Shown: positions 18,375-28,000 of the stretch, piece by piece
Numbering within the stretch: the first letter of the stretch is position 1
How the letters are laid out: the number at the start of each line of letters is the position of its first letter
Source of the DNA: Actinomycetaceae bacterium
GTDB lineage: Bacteria > Actinomycetota > Actinomycetes > Actinomycetales > Actinomycetaceae
Length of the DNA stretch: 64,000 nucleotides
Direction: 5' to 3'
Assembly: GCA_030532245.1 (NCBI GenBank)
Contig: JAUNLN010000004.1
Span: 2,253 to 66,252, forward strand
The notes under the pieces: model-generated
What the model saw: only the letters and a program-made list of their open reading frames with translations
What the model was told of the DNA's origin: nothing
The model's database searches: none
Position numbers and translations under genes: made by a program

Positions 18375-19691
18375 ATGGATTCGATATTGCGTGTGCACGG
18401 AGGAAAACCTCTAACCGGTGACATTACGGTTCGAGGCGCTAAGAACTTCGTTCCCAAAGCTATGGTTGCTAGCTTGCTTGGAACCACTCCGTCTAAGCTT
18501 TCAAATGTCCCGCTGATTCGCGATGTTGATTTGGTTTCCGAACTGCTTGGCCTTCATGGCGTGCAGGTGAATTACGATCAGGATGCCGGCGTACTTGAGC
18601 TGGATCCTTCGAATGTGGAGATCGCGCGCGTTTCTGAGGTGCAGGCGCTTGCTGGCTCCTCTCGTATTCCTATTCTTTTCTGTGGTCCGCTACTTCACCG
18701 CTTGGGTGAGGCGTTCATTCCGGATCTTGGAGGTTGCCGTATTGGCGACCGTCCGATCGACATGCACTTGGATGCGCTTCGAGCATTCGGCGCTCAGGTG
18801 GAGAAGGATGCGAGCGGCACGAAGATTACTGCGCCGAATGGTTTGCACGGCGCGAAGATCCACCTTCCGTTCCCCTCTGTGGGTGCGACGGAGCAGACGC
18901 TTCTCACGGCGGTGATGGCCGATGGTATTACGGAGCTGAAGGGCGCGGCTATTGAGCCGGAGATCATGGATCTCATTAACGTGCTTCAGAAGATGGGTGC
19001 GAACCTGTCGGTGGACACGGATCGCACTATCCGTATCGAGGGTGTTTCCGAGCTTCGCGGTTTCACTCACACGGCGCTTTCCGACCGTATTGAGGCGGCG
19101 TCTTGGGCTTCAGCAGCGCTTGTCACGCACGGTGACATTTACGTTCGTGGCGCTCACCAGCCCGATATGACGACCTTCCTGAATACGTTCCGCAAGGTGG
19201 GCGGCCAGTTCGAGATTGATGATGAGGGTATCCGCTTCTTCCACCCCGGTGGCGAGCTGAACTCGATCGTTCTTGAGACGAACGTACACCCTGGCTTCAT
19301 GACCGACTGGCAGCAGCCGCTGGTCGTGGCTTTGACTCAGGCGACGGGCCTGTCGATTATGCATGAAACCGTGTATGAGAACCGTCTTGGTTTCACGAAG
19401 GCTCTTAACCAGATGGGTGCTCAGATCCAGATTTACCGCGAGTGTCTAGGTGGTACGCCTTGCCGTTTTGGTGCGCGTAACTTCTACCATTCGGCGGTGA
19501 TCTCCGGTCCGACGCCGCTTCACGGTGCGGAGATTTGGGTGCCTGATTTGCGAGGAGGATTCTCCTATCTAATTGCTGCGCTCGCGGCTGAGGGTGAGTC
19601 TAAGGTGCATGGCATTGACGTGATTGCTCGCGGATATGAACACTTCCTCACCAAGCTTGCGAGGCTCGGTGCGGACGTTGAGATGATGTAA
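18375..19691 (+). CDS. murA: UDP-N-acetylglucosamine 1-carboxyvinyltransferase
   Basis: A 438-residue EPSP-synthase-fold enzyme that transfers enolpyruvate from PEP to UDP-GlcNAc, the first committed step of peptidoglycan synthesis. RGAKNFVPK carries the Lys/Asn pair of the active site. GGCRIGDRPIDMHLDALRAFG carries the catalytic cysteine, so the enzyme should be of the fosfomycin-sensitive Cys type. The DLRGGFSYLIAALAAEG motif lies near the C-terminus. I chose ATG 18375 (MDSILRVHGG) with GAAAGG before it, rather than an in-frame ATG seven codons upstream. plsC follows after nine bases, so the two are one operon. Confidence 0.96.
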   Translation: MDSILRVHGGKPLTGDITVRGAKNFVPKAMVASLLGTTPSKLSNVPLIRDVDLVSELLGLHGVQVNYDQDAGVLELDPSNVEIARVSEVQALAGSSRIPILFCGPLLHRLGEAFIPDLGGCRIGDRPIDMHLDALRAFGAQVEKDASGTKITAPNGLHGAKIHLPFPSVGATEQTLLTAVMADGITELKGAAIEPEIMDLINVLQKMGANLSVDTDRTIRIEGVSELRGFTHTALSDRIEAASWASAALVTHGDIYVRGAHQPDMTTFLNTFRKVGGQFEIDDEGIRFFHPGGELNSIVLETNVHPGFMTDWQQPLVVALTQATGLSIMHETVYENRLGFTKALNQMGAQIQIYRECLGGTPCRFGARNFYHSAVISGPTPLHGAEIWVPDLRGGFSYLIAALAAEGESKVHGIDVIARGYEHFLTKLARLGADVEMM

Positions 19692-19700
19692 GGATGATTC

Positions 19701-20414
19701 TTGAGTAAACCACCTGAGGGGATCTACAAGGTAGCGGTCGAGGTTTTGCGTCCGCTGGCAAAGCTGACCACTAGGCCGACGTGGAGGGGGCGTTCGAACC
19801 TTCCAAGTAGTGGCCCGTTTATCGTCATTATGAATCACGTGACGGAGTACGACATTGTCGTGGTCGTTCACTTTATTGCTGATAGGGGTCATGCGGTTCG
19901 TGTGCTTGCTAAGGACAGCCTGTTTAGGGTGCCTTTGCTTAAGCACGTGCTTCGCGGGGCGAAGATGGTGCCGGTTGTGCGCGGTACTGCGCACGCGGTT
20001 GATGCTCTTAAGAACGCGAAGGATGCCCTTGCCGAGGGTGAGTCGATTGCTATTTTCCCTGAGGGGACTCTTACTCAGGATCCGGATAAGTGGCCTATGA
20101 AGTTTAAGACGGGTGCGGCTCGTTTGGCTTTGGCTACGGGTTACCCGGTTATTCCGATCGCGCATTGGGGTGGCGAGAAGATCATGCACCGCTGGCGCGA
20201 TTCGTTCCCGCTGAGCCGTCGCGACACGTGGGTTGTTGCGGGGCCTGCGATTGATCTGTCTGATTTGAATCAGGACGAGAATGATCATGAGGCGGTTCGT
20301 GAGGCGACGCGCCGAATGGAGGATACTCTCGTGAAGATGGTTGAGGAGATTCGTGGCACGAAGGCTCCTGCAACTAGGTGGGATCCTAAACTCGGAGCGT
20401 ATTTGCCGGAATAA
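19701..20414 (+). CDS. plsC: 1-acyl-glycerol-3-phosphate acyltransferase
   Basis: A 237-residue PlsC-family acyltransferase making phosphatidic acid from lysophosphatidic acid at the membrane. Motif I is MNHVTEYDIV (NHx4D, about residue 36), motif III is IFPEGTLTQD (about 118), and VIPIAHWGGE matches motif IV. The start is TTG with AAGGA nine bases upstream; the gene lies nine bases after murA. With gpsA and cdsA in the same window, it supplies phospholipid precursors. A perfect hairpin terminator ends the operon. Confidence 0.92.
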   Translation: MSKPPEGIYKVAVEVLRPLAKLTTRPTWRGRSNLPSSGPFIVIMNHVTEYDIVVVVHFIADRGHAVRVLAKDSLFRVPLLKHVLRGAKMVPVVRGTAHAVDALKNAKDALAEGESIAIFPEGTLTQDPDKWPMKFKTGAARLALATGYPVIPIAHWGGEKIMHRWRDSFPLSRRDTWVVAGPAIDLSDLNQDENDHEAVREATRRMEDTLVKMVEEIRGTKAPATRWDPKLGAYLPE

Positions 20415-20429
20415 CTAGAAGGTAAGTGT

Positions 20430-20462
20430 AAGAAATGGGAGCACGCGGTGCTCCCATTTCTT
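20430..20462. terminator. Bidirectional terminator between plsC and the lipoprotein gene
   Basis: A perfect 15-bp stem (20430-20444 with 20448-20462) and a 3-base loop separate the two convergent genes. The stop codon of the minus-strand lipoprotein overlaps the last two bases of the stem. Confidence 0.9.
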
Positions 20463-21150
20463 ATTTCTTGAGGTCGATTACGAGGCGTTTTGGCTCCTCG
20501 AGGGTGAATACACGGTATTCGCGGAATTTGTCGCTGGAGATGGCGAGGTGAGTTTCGCCTTCGAAGGAACCGTCGAACCAGGCGACGTTGTTGTCGTCTA
20601 TCCATTTGTCGGCGGGGCCGTTGTAGTAGTATTCGGGTGCGCCGGCTACTGTGGGAGTGCCAGCGCCGTGGATCATAACGTCGAGCACATGCCCCGTGGG
20701 GATGGGGAGTACCTCTCCGCGCGCGATCTCGCGGGATTCTTCACCCCATTCAACGCTCCAACCAGGCACGCCGGTGCCAACAAATTCCACTACAACGCGG
20801 TAGTAGCCGTCATGGTCACCAACCCGGAAGTCGTGGGCAAGGAGCATCACGCTGTCCGTAGGCATTTCGTGCGAGGGATCTAGGGTCCAAAGACTGTCAA
20901 TGTAGGAGTCTTCTGAAGATTCCGCAGGAGCCTGCGATGGAGATTCCTCCGAGCCTGCCTCGCTGGGCTTGGCCGTCTCCCCAGTTTGCGTATCTTCGGT
21001 GCTCTCCGTCTGTTCGATTGCCGGAGTAGTCGCGGTGCGCGCCTCATTTGCGACTTTGCCCTCGATTGAGTTTGAGGAGCACGCTGTCAGTAGGGTCGCG
21101 GAGCTAAGAGCAGCTATAGCTGCGTAAGCGATGACTTTGTTGTGTTTCAT
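20461..21150 (-). CDS. Secreted lipoprotein with AMIN-like domain
   Basis: A 229-residue protein. It starts with a signal peptide (MKHNKVIAYAAIAALSSATL) and lipobox LTAC (Cys24), then a low-complexity Glu/Ser/Thr/Pro linker (about residues 30-85). The folded region (about 90-229) contains VVVEFVGTGVPGWSVEW, VMIHGAGTP and the ending RVFTLEEPKRLVIDLKK. The last two features resemble the AMIN-like domain of actinobacterial lipoproteins, which is thought to bind cell-wall material. I preferred the ATG at 21150; a TTG six codons upstream is possible. It stands alone, divergent from gpsA. No enzyme motif is visible. Confidence 0.8.
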   Translation of the reverse strand: MKHNKVIAYAAIAALSSATLLTACSSNSIEGKVANEARTATTPAIEQTESTEDTQTGETAKPSEAGSEESPSQAPAESSEDSYIDSLWTLDPSHEMPTDSVMLLAHDFRVGDHDGYYRVVVEFVGTGVPGWSVEWGEESREIARGEVLPIPTGHVLDVMIHGAGTPTVAGAPEYYYNGPADKWIDDNNVAWFDGSFEGETHLAISSDKFREYRVFTLEEPKRLVIDLKK

Positions 21151-21237
21151 GACATACCAATCTCGCAAAGATTCCTAATACTGACATTATCAGCTGTAGA
21201 AATCGTGCACGTGTGTGACCTGGAGTATCTTCGGAAC

Positions 21238-22257
21238 ATGGCAATTCAGCGTGTAGGAATAATTGGTACGGGTGCTTGGGGAACGACGTTTGCTCAGGTG
21301 TTGGCAGATGCGGGTCGTGAGGTAATCATGTGGGGGCGTAGCCCCGAGGTTGTTGCCCAAATCAAATCTGGAACAAACCAGCGTTATTTGCCGGGTATCC
21401 GCCTGTCGCCGCGCATTACCGCAACCATGGATAAAGCGGAGGCGGTGCAGGGTGTAGATCTCATTGTGGTGGTGCTTCCGACCCAGGTCATTCGGGAGAC
21501 GCTTGAGACTTTCCGTCCCCTTATTGATTCGCAAACGCCGGTGCTTTCGCTGTCGAAGGGTGTGGAACGCGAGTCGATGGAACTTGTAACCACCGTAATC
21601 TCGCAGGCCGCGGGCGTCGAGCAGTACCGTATTGCCGCGCTTTCGGGGCCGAACTTGTCGCGCGAAATCATTGAGAAGCAACCGACTGCAACGGTGGTCG
21701 CCGCGAGGGACGAGAATCTGGGCGCTGAGATCGCGATGGCGTGCCACAACCCGTATTTCCGCCCCTATGTTTCAACTGATTTGGTAGGCGTTGAGGTTGC
21801 GGGTGCAACGAAGAACGTGATTGCGCTTGCTGTTGGTGCCGCTGAGGGCATGGGTTGGGGGCAAAATACGCGCACTACCCTCATTACTCGCGGTCTTGCG
21901 GAGATGACGCGCATGGGTATTGCGCTTGGCGCGCACCCTGACACGTTTGCCGGTTTGGCCGGCATGGGCGATCTCATTGCAACGTGTTCTTCGAAGCTGT
22001 CTCGCAATTTCATGTTCGGCTACAGGCTCGGCCAGGGCATGGGGATTGAGGAGGCAACAGAGCTGTCTCTAGGCGTCGTGGAAGGGGCTGCGACTGCTGG
22101 CCCGCTCGTGGAAAGCGCCCACAAACTCGGTGTGGATATGCCGATCTCGGAGGCGGTTTCGGGTGTGATCAACCACGGGGAGGCGGTTGTCGATATGGGG
22201 CAGCGCCTGCTCGACCGTCCGCGCAAGCGGGACGGGTGGCGCATCCACCTCGTGTAG
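21238..22257 (+). CDS. gpsA: Glycerol-3-phosphate dehydrogenase [NAD(P)+]
   Basis: A 339-residue enzyme reducing dihydroxyacetone phosphate to sn-glycerol 3-phosphate for phospholipid synthesis. The NAD(P) loop is IIGTGAWGTTFAQVLA (residues 7-22), the catalytic lysine is in VAGATKNVIALAVGAAEGM (about residue 200), and LAGMGDLIATCSS follows. The ATG at 21238 is chosen because the protein then starts just before the Rossmann strand; the longer frame would run into the promoter region of the divergent lipoprotein. GGAG lies 12 bases upstream. ddl follows after 80 bases, an order conserved in actinobacteria. Confidence 0.96.
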   Translation: MAIQRVGIIGTGAWGTTFAQVLADAGREVIMWGRSPEVVAQIKSGTNQRYLPGIRLSPRITATMDKAEAVQGVDLIVVVLPTQVIRETLETFRPLIDSQTPVLSLSKGVERESMELVTTVISQAAGVEQYRIAALSGPNLSREIIEKQPTATVVAARDENLGAEIAMACHNPYFRPYVSTDLVGVEVAGATKNVIALAVGAAEGMGWGQNTRTTLITRGLAEMTRMGIALGAHPDTFAGLAGMGDLIATCSSKLSRNFMFGYRLGQGMGIEEATELSLGVVEGAATAGPLVESAHKLGVDMPISEAVSGVINHGEAVVDMGQRLLDRPRKRDGWRIHLV

Positions 22258-22337
22258 GGGTGTCTTTCGCGCGACAAAACGCCCAAACGGGCAGAGTATG
22301 TACTTTCTGTGGGTGAGGGTGAAGTAAAGTCGAGTTC

Positions 22338-23471
22338 ATGATTGAATCTTCTTCTCGCAAGCCTCGCGTGGCTCTCGTTTTTGGAGGGCGTAGCGGTGAG
22401 CATCAGATTTCGTGTGCGACTGCGGCAAGCGTGATGGCGGCAATCGACCGTTCTCGCTATGAAGTTTTGGCTATCGGTATTACCCGCGAGGGTGAGTGGG
22501 TGCGCGTGCCCGCGAGGCCGGAACTGTTTGAGATGGTTGATGGTCGCGGAGCTGAAGTTGTGGCGGGGGAGTCCTCGGTTGCTCTTTGGACGGGTGCGCC
22601 TCACTTGGTCGAGAAGCCTCGCTCGGTGGTGGGCGAGCGTCTTGAGGCTACAGATCTGGGCGAGGTTGATGTGATCTTCCCGCTCCTGCACGGGGCGTAC
22701 GGTGAGGACGGGACGATTCAGGGCCTCATGGAGATGTCGGACGTTCGCTACGTGGGTTGCGGCGTTGCGGCTTCGGCGGTGAGCATGGATAAGCACTTTA
22801 CGAAGTCGCTTCTTTTGGGCGCGGGCATCGCGGTTGGTCGTTGGACTCTCATCACCGACCGCATGTGGAATTCTGACCGTCCGCGCGCGCTCGCCCAGGC
22901 GCAGAGCGTTGGCCAGGATCTGTATGTGAAGCCGTCGCGTGCGGGGTCGTCCCTTGGCATTTCGCACGTTGAGAATCCTGACGATTTGGAGGCGGCAATC
23001 GAGTACGCCCGTAAGTTCGACCCGCGCGTGGTGGTTGAGGCTGCGGTTTCGGGCCGTGAGATTGAGTGCGGCGTGCTTGATTTTGGAAATGCCGAGCCGG
23101 CTAGGGCTTCTAGGTGCGGCGAGATTGCGGTTGATACGCGCGACGGTTTCTACGACTACAAGACGAAATATCAGGTGCACGATGCCGTCACGTTGACGAC
23201 TCCCGCGAATCTGCCGCGCGAGGTGGAGGAGCGAATCCGCGCAACCGCGGTGCAGGTGTTTGAGGTTTTGGGCGCCGAGGGGCTCGCGCGCGTCGATTTC
23301 TTCTATGACGAGGAGGCCGACGCGGTGATTGTGAACGAGGTGAACACGCTGCCGGGCTTCACCCCGTGGTCGATGTATCCCGCCATGTGGGAGGCGACGG
23401 GGATTAGCTACCCGGATTTGGTTACGCACTTGATTGAACGCGCTTTGGCTCGCCCGCTGGGCTTGCGTTAA
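22338..23471 (+). CDS. ddl: D-alanine--D-alanine ligase
   Basis: A 377-residue ATP-grasp enzyme joining two D-Ala for the peptidoglycan stem peptide. Signatures are VFGGRSGEHQISCATAASVM (residues 14-33), FPLLHGAYGEDGTIQGLMEM, YVGCGVAASAVSMDKHFTK, VKPSRAGSSLGISHV and VNEVNTLPGFTPWSMYPAMW at the C-terminus. Normal D-Ala:D-Ala specificity is expected. It is followed by a 13-bp hairpin terminator. MurA upstream and Ddl here form the cell-wall part of this cluster. Confidence 0.96.
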   Translation: MIESSSRKPRVALVFGGRSGEHQISCATAASVMAAIDRSRYEVLAIGITREGEWVRVPARPELFEMVDGRGAEVVAGESSVALWTGAPHLVEKPRSVVGERLEATDLGEVDVIFPLLHGAYGEDGTIQGLMEMSDVRYVGCGVAASAVSMDKHFTKSLLLGAGIAVGRWTLITDRMWNSDRPRALAQAQSVGQDLYVKPSRAGSSLGISHVENPDDLEAAIEYARKFDPRVVVEAAVSGREIECGVLDFGNAEPARASRCGEIAVDTRDGFYDYKTKYQVHDAVTLTTPANLPREVEERIRATAVQVFEVLGAEGLARVDFFYDEEADAVIVNEVNTLPGFTPWSMYPAMWEATGISYPDLVTHLIERALARPLGLR

Positions 23472-23476
23472 GCCTT

Positions 23477-23514
23477 TTGCCCTCTAGAATTGCGGTTCTA
23501 GAGGGCAATTCTTT
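23477..23514 (+). terminator. Terminator after ddl
   Basis: A perfect 13-bp stem (23477-23489 with 23496-23508) has a 6-base loop and is followed by TTCTTT. Confidence 0.9.
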
Positions 23515-23603
23515 GCCCGGTGGGGGTGCCCGCTGGTGGTGTGGCGCATTCCGCACCTTTGTCCGCCCGAAACTTATCTAGAAATGCGGTTAGAGTATCA
23601 ACT

Positions 23604-24518
23604 ATGAAGCCACGCGTAACACTTGCAACATCAGCAGAAATGCCGGACCTGTATTCCGATGAGGCCAAACTTCTAGATGCGCTATCTGAGCGCGGATGTG
23701 ATCCTCAGATTAAGAGGTGGGATGATCCCGAGGTTGATTGGGAAGAGGCGGGCCTCGTAGTTGTTCGCTCTGTTTCGGATTATGCGACCAGGCGAGACGA
23801 GTTTTTGAAGTGGGCGGCTTCGGTGCCGCGTATTTTGAACCATCCGGACATTCTGGATTGGAATTCGGATAAGCACTATCTGAAGGTTTTGAACGAGAAG
23901 TACGGTCTGCCGATTATTCCGACCACGTGGTTGGAGGCGGATGCGGGTCTTAGCAAGCATCGCGTGCACTCGCGTTTCCCGGCTCTTCAGGATTTTGTTA
24001 TCAAGCCGGCTGTGTCTTCGGGTAACCGCGATATTGGCCGCTACTCGGCTGTGGATCCGGCGTCGCGGCGCGCGGCTGTGGATCATGTGATGGGCTTGCT
24101 TGCGGAAGATCGTTCGGTGATGTTGCAGCGTTACCAGGAGGCGATTGATAAGCACGGTGAGATCACGCTCGTGTTCTTTAATGGCTTGCTTTCGCACTCG
24201 GTCTACAAGCAGCCGTTGCTTCACTCGACGCAGGTGACGGATGAGGCGATGCAGGAGACTCTCGTGGAGGCGCGTGAGGCGACTGCTGAGGAATGGCGTT
24301 GGGGCGAGCAGATTCGCGCGGCGTTGCACGCTTACGTGAAGGAGCGCATGGGGCGCGACGAGCAGTTCTTGTTTAACCGTGTGGATATTGTTCCAGACGG
24401 TGAGGGTTCCTTCATGGTGATGGAGATCGGATTGGTTGATGCGCAGCTGTATCTGACGTCGTCGCCGGAGGCTTTGGGTAACTTTGCGGATGCGATTGCG
24501 GTGCGCGCGCACTGGTGA
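23604..24518 (+). CDS. ATP-grasp ligase-like protein of unknown substrate
   Basis: A 304-residue protein with an ATP-grasp-like layout. The N-terminal region contains VVVRSVSDYATRRDEFLKW, NHPDILDWNSDKHYLKVL precedes the grasp, FVIKPAVSSGNRDIGRY is the nucleotide-binding strand and loop, and FNRVDIVPDGEGSFMVMEIGLVD is the metal-binding end. It resembles RimK/glutathione-synthetase-like and cycloserine-cluster (DcsG-type) ATP-grasp proteins, which make amide bonds. There are no partner genes nearby, so the substrate is unknown. The ATG at 23604 has no Shine-Dalgarno; TAGAGT seven bases upstream could be a -10 for a leaderless transcript. Confidence 0.82.
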   Translation: MKPRVTLATSAEMPDLYSDEAKLLDALSERGCDPQIKRWDDPEVDWEEAGLVVVRSVSDYATRRDEFLKWAASVPRILNHPDILDWNSDKHYLKVLNEKYGLPIIPTTWLEADAGLSKHRVHSRFPALQDFVIKPAVSSGNRDIGRYSAVDPASRRAAVDHVMGLLAEDRSVMLQRYQEAIDKHGEITLVFFNGLLSHSVYKQPLLHSTQVTDEAMQETLVEAREATAEEWRWGEQIRAALHAYVKERMGRDEQFLFNRVDIVPDGEGSFMVMEIGLVDAQLYLTSSPEALGNFADAIAVRAHW

Positions 24519-24614
24519 TCGCTGCCCAGCTCAGTGTGTTGCAGACAACTCTAGACGCGTTTTGTTCTGGGCTGGCTAACTGCTAGAGTTATCTATCGTT
24601 GCGCGAGCAATGAT

Positions 24615-24688
24615 GGTGGCTGTAGTTCAGCTGGTAGAGCACCTGGTTGTGGTCCAGGACGTCGCGGGTTCGAGTCCCGTCAGCCACC
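24615..24688 (+). tRNA. tRNA-His (anticodon GUG)
   Basis: Acceptor GTGGCTG pairs with CAGCCAC, with the extra 5' G (24615) opposite C73 that is typical of tRNA-His. The anticodon loop is TTGTGGT with GTG, and the T arm is GGGTTCGAGTCCC. CCA is not encoded. Confidence 0.96.
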
Positions 24689-24694
24689 CGGATG

Positions 24695-24727
24695 AAAAGG
24701 ATCCGACCAACTGGTCGGGTCCTTTTT
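24695..24727 (+). terminator. Terminator after tRNA-His
   Basis: A 14-bp stem (24695-24708 with 24713-24726, one G-U) has a 4-base loop and ends in a T tract. Confidence 0.9.
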
Positions 24728-24821
24728 GCTTGCTGTGAAGACGTGTGGCCCCTTGATTTGTGAGGCGGATTAGTGGGGTGCTTAACATGAGCTACCGTTT
24801 TAAATGCGAGTGGGGTCGGGC

Positions 24822-24827
24822 TATACT
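24822..24827 (+). promoter_or_regulatory. -10 box of the ileS promoter
   Basis: TATACT lies about seven bases before the presumed start of the T-box leader. A weak TTTAAA sits 17 bases further upstream in the -35 place. Confidence 0.5.
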
Positions 24828-24833
24828 GATCGG

Positions 24834-25024
24834 CGAATGGCGATGATTCGGCCGGGGAATCCGGGTATCACCGATGAGCTTTCGGAAGAACGGCAGTGTG
24901 CTTAGTAGAACCGGACGGGTAAGCCCGTGACAGCAGTTTGAGCGGTCAGGAAACTGGCAAGCGAGGTGGTACCGCGCACCTACCCGCCCGGGTGGGAGAC
25001 GTCCTCGAGAGTTGAACGAGGACG
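24834..25024 (+). promoter_or_regulatory. Translational T-box riboswitch (Ile) before ileS
   Basis: The conserved T-box core is AGGTGGTACCGCG (24964-24976). Upstream, GGTATCACCGATGAGC offers ATC as specifier codon for tRNA-Ile(GAU), in a short Stem I. CGTCCTCG (25000-25007) can pair either with CGAGG just before the T-box core (24962-24966) or with CGAGGACG (25017-25024), which contains the ileS ribosome site. Uncharged tRNA-Ile should favour the first pairing and free the ribosome site. There is no T-run terminator, so control is at translation, as known for actinobacterial ileS T-boxes. Confidence 0.9.
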
Positions 25025-25030
25025 GAATAT

Positions 25031-28000
25031 ATGAGCAAGCATTACCCTCTCCATCGCGATGGTGACGTTGTAGCATCCCCTTCTTTCCCCAGCCTTGAGC
25101 AAGAGATCTTGGCGTATTGGAAAGAGAACGATACGTTCAAGAAGTCTATTGAGAACCGTCCTCGTGGTGAGAACGGTTCGAACGAGTTCGTGTTCTATGA
25201 CGGCCCGCCTTTCGCTAATGGTTTGCCCCACTACGGTCACCTTTTGACTGGTTATGTGAAGGATATTGTGGGTCGCTACCAGACGATGAAGGGGCACCGA
25301 GTAGAGCGTCGTTTCGGTTGGGACACGCACGGCCTTCCGGCTGAGCTTGAGGCTGAGCGCATCCTTGGTATCAATTCGAAGGATGAGATTGACGGCCCGA
25401 ACGGTATGGGTATCCAGGCGTTCAATGATGCGTGTCGCACCTCGGTGTTGATGTACACGAACGAGTGGGAAGATTACGTAACTCGCCAGGCTCGCTGGGT
25501 GGATTTCGACAATGATTACAAGACTCTTGACATGAATTACATGGAGTCTGTGATCTGGGCTTTCAAGAGGCTTTACGATAAGGACCTCGCGTATGAGGGC
25601 TACCGTGTGCTTCCGTACTGTTGGAATGACGAGACGCCGCTTTCGAACCATGAGCTTTCGATGGATGACGACGTGTACCAGATGCGTCAGGACAACACGG
25701 TTACGGTTGGCCTGCGTCTTGAGACGGGCGAGCTTGCTCTGATCTGGACGACGACGCCTTGGACTTTGCCGTCGAACCTTGCGATCGCGGTTGGCCCGAA
25801 CATTGAGTACGTGACGGTGAAGCCGTCGGAGGGCCCGCTCGCTGGTGAGAGCGTCATTTTGGCGAAGGATCTTCTCGCTTCGTACGCTCGAGAGCTTGGC
25901 GAGGAGCCCGAGGTGCTCTCGACCCGTAAGGGTTCTGAGCTCGTTGGTCTTTCTTACGCGCCGATTTTTGATTACTTCATCAACGATGGTGATGTGCCTG
26001 GCCCGAAGGCTTTCCACATCATTGAGGCGGACTTTGTTACGACTGAGGACGGTACTGGCCTCGTTCACATGGCTCCGGCGTTTGGTGAAGATGACGCGAA
26101 CGTGTGTAACGCTGCCGGTATCAAGACTGTTGTGCCGGTTGATGATGGTGCTCGTTTCACCGCTGAGGTTCCCGACTATGAGGGTCAGCACGTCTTTGAT
26201 TCGAACAAGCAGATCATTTGGGATCTGCGCGATGGTACGGGCCCGCTTGCGCGTCGCCCGGAGAACGAGCGCGCTGTTTTGGTCCGTCAGCAGTCTTACG
26301 AGCACTCTTACCCGCACTGTTGGCGTTGCCGTCAGCCCCTCATCTACAAGGCTGTTTCGTCTTGGTTTGTTGAGGTGACGAAGATCCGTGACCGCATGCT
26401 TGAGCTCAACAACGACATCAACTGGGTGCCTGAGCACGTGCGGGACGGTCAGTTCGGTAAGTGGCTTGAGGGCGCTCGCGACTGGTCGATTTCGCGTAAC
26501 CGTTTCTGGGGTGCGCCGATTCCGGTTTGGAAGTCGGATAACCCGGAGTACCCGCGCGTTGACGTCTACGGTTCGCTTGCTGAGCTGCAGCGTGATTTCG
26601 GTACCGAGGTGAAGGATCTGCACAGGCCGTACATTGATACGCTGGTGCGTCCGAACCCGGATGACCCGACGGGCAAGTCGATGATGCGTCGTATCCCTGA
26701 CGTGCTTGACTGCTGGTTCGAGTCCGGCTCGATGTCGTTCGCGCAGGTTCACTACCCGTTTGAGAATCAGGAGTGGTTCGACAGCCACTATCCGGGCGAT
26801 TTCATCGTGGAGTACATTGGCCAGACTCGCGGCTGGTTCTACACGATGCACGTGATGGCTACGGCCCTGTTTGATCGTCAGGCGTTCCAGAACGTGGTTG
26901 CGCACGGTATTGTGCTCGGTGACGACGGCCGTAAGATGTCGAAGTCGCTACGCAACTACCCGAACGTGGATCACGTGTTTGAAACGTATGGTTCGGATGC
27001 GATGCGCTGGTTCCTCATGTCTTCCTCCGTGGTTCGCGGCGGCAACTTGATGGTTCAGGAAAGCGCGATTCGCGACACGGTTCGTCAGATCATGCTTCCG
27101 CTTTGGAACACGTACTACTTCTTCGCGCTCTACGCGGGCACGGCGAATAAGGGTGAGGGTTACATGGCGAAGCCGATCCCGATGGATGCTGACGTGGTTG
27201 CGAAGCTGCCGGAGATGGATCGTTACCTGCTTGCTCGCACGCGCGACTTGGTTCGCGAGGTTGAGGCGATGCAGGATGCTTACGACATTCCGGGTGCAAC
27301 GAACCTTGTGCGCGAGTACATGGATCTGCTCTCGAACTGGTACGTGCGTACTTCGCGTCAGCGTTTCTGGGATGAGGATGAGAACGCGTTCGACACGCTG
27401 TACACCGCGCTTGAGGTGTTCATGCGCGTCGTGGCACCGCTTCTTCCGATGGTTAGCGAGGAAATCTGGCGTGGCCTGACCGGTGGCGAGTCCGTGCATC
27501 TTGAGGACTACCCGGTGATCTCGGACGCTTGGGCGGACGACGAACTGGTTAAGACCATGGATGAGGTTCGCGCTGTCGTGTCGGCTGCTCACAGCCTCCG
27601 TAAGGCGGAGAAGGTGCGCGTGCGCCAGCCGCTTCGTGACCTCACGGTTGTGTCGCTGCGTTGTGAGGAGCTTTCGAGCTACAAGGATCTGATTGCTTCG
27701 GAGATCAACGTGAAGAGCGTGACTTTGCAGACTCCGGCTGAGTCGGGTCTGAAGGTCGTGCAGGAGCTGAAGCTGAATCCGCGTGAGTTTGACGCGTCGG
27801 TTCGCCGCCACACGTCGAAGCTGTTCGCCGCTCAGAAGAAGGGCGAGTGGGAGCAGGACGGCGATGCCGTGGTATTCCCAGGCGTTCTGGTTGATGATCA
27901 GCCTGTTCGCCTTGAGGGCGACGCGGTGAGCGTGAGCACGAAGGTTGAGGCTGAGGAGGGCCAGGTGGCAACCGTGCTTTCCTCCGGCTCGTTCGTAGTG

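Noticed and set aside
21142..21237. Longer N-terminus for GpsA
   Set aside because: It would extend into the promoter region and overlap the start of the divergent lipoprotein; the Rossmann fold begins right after ATG 21238.
24980..26905. A 641-codon open frame on the minus strand opposite ileS
   Set aside because: It is the mirror of ileS codon structure in a G/T-rich gene; it has no ribosome site, no recognisable family and an Arg/His/Val-rich composition typical of antisense shadows. The same applies to long antisense frames opposite ddl (22020-23429) and ffh (38163-39641).
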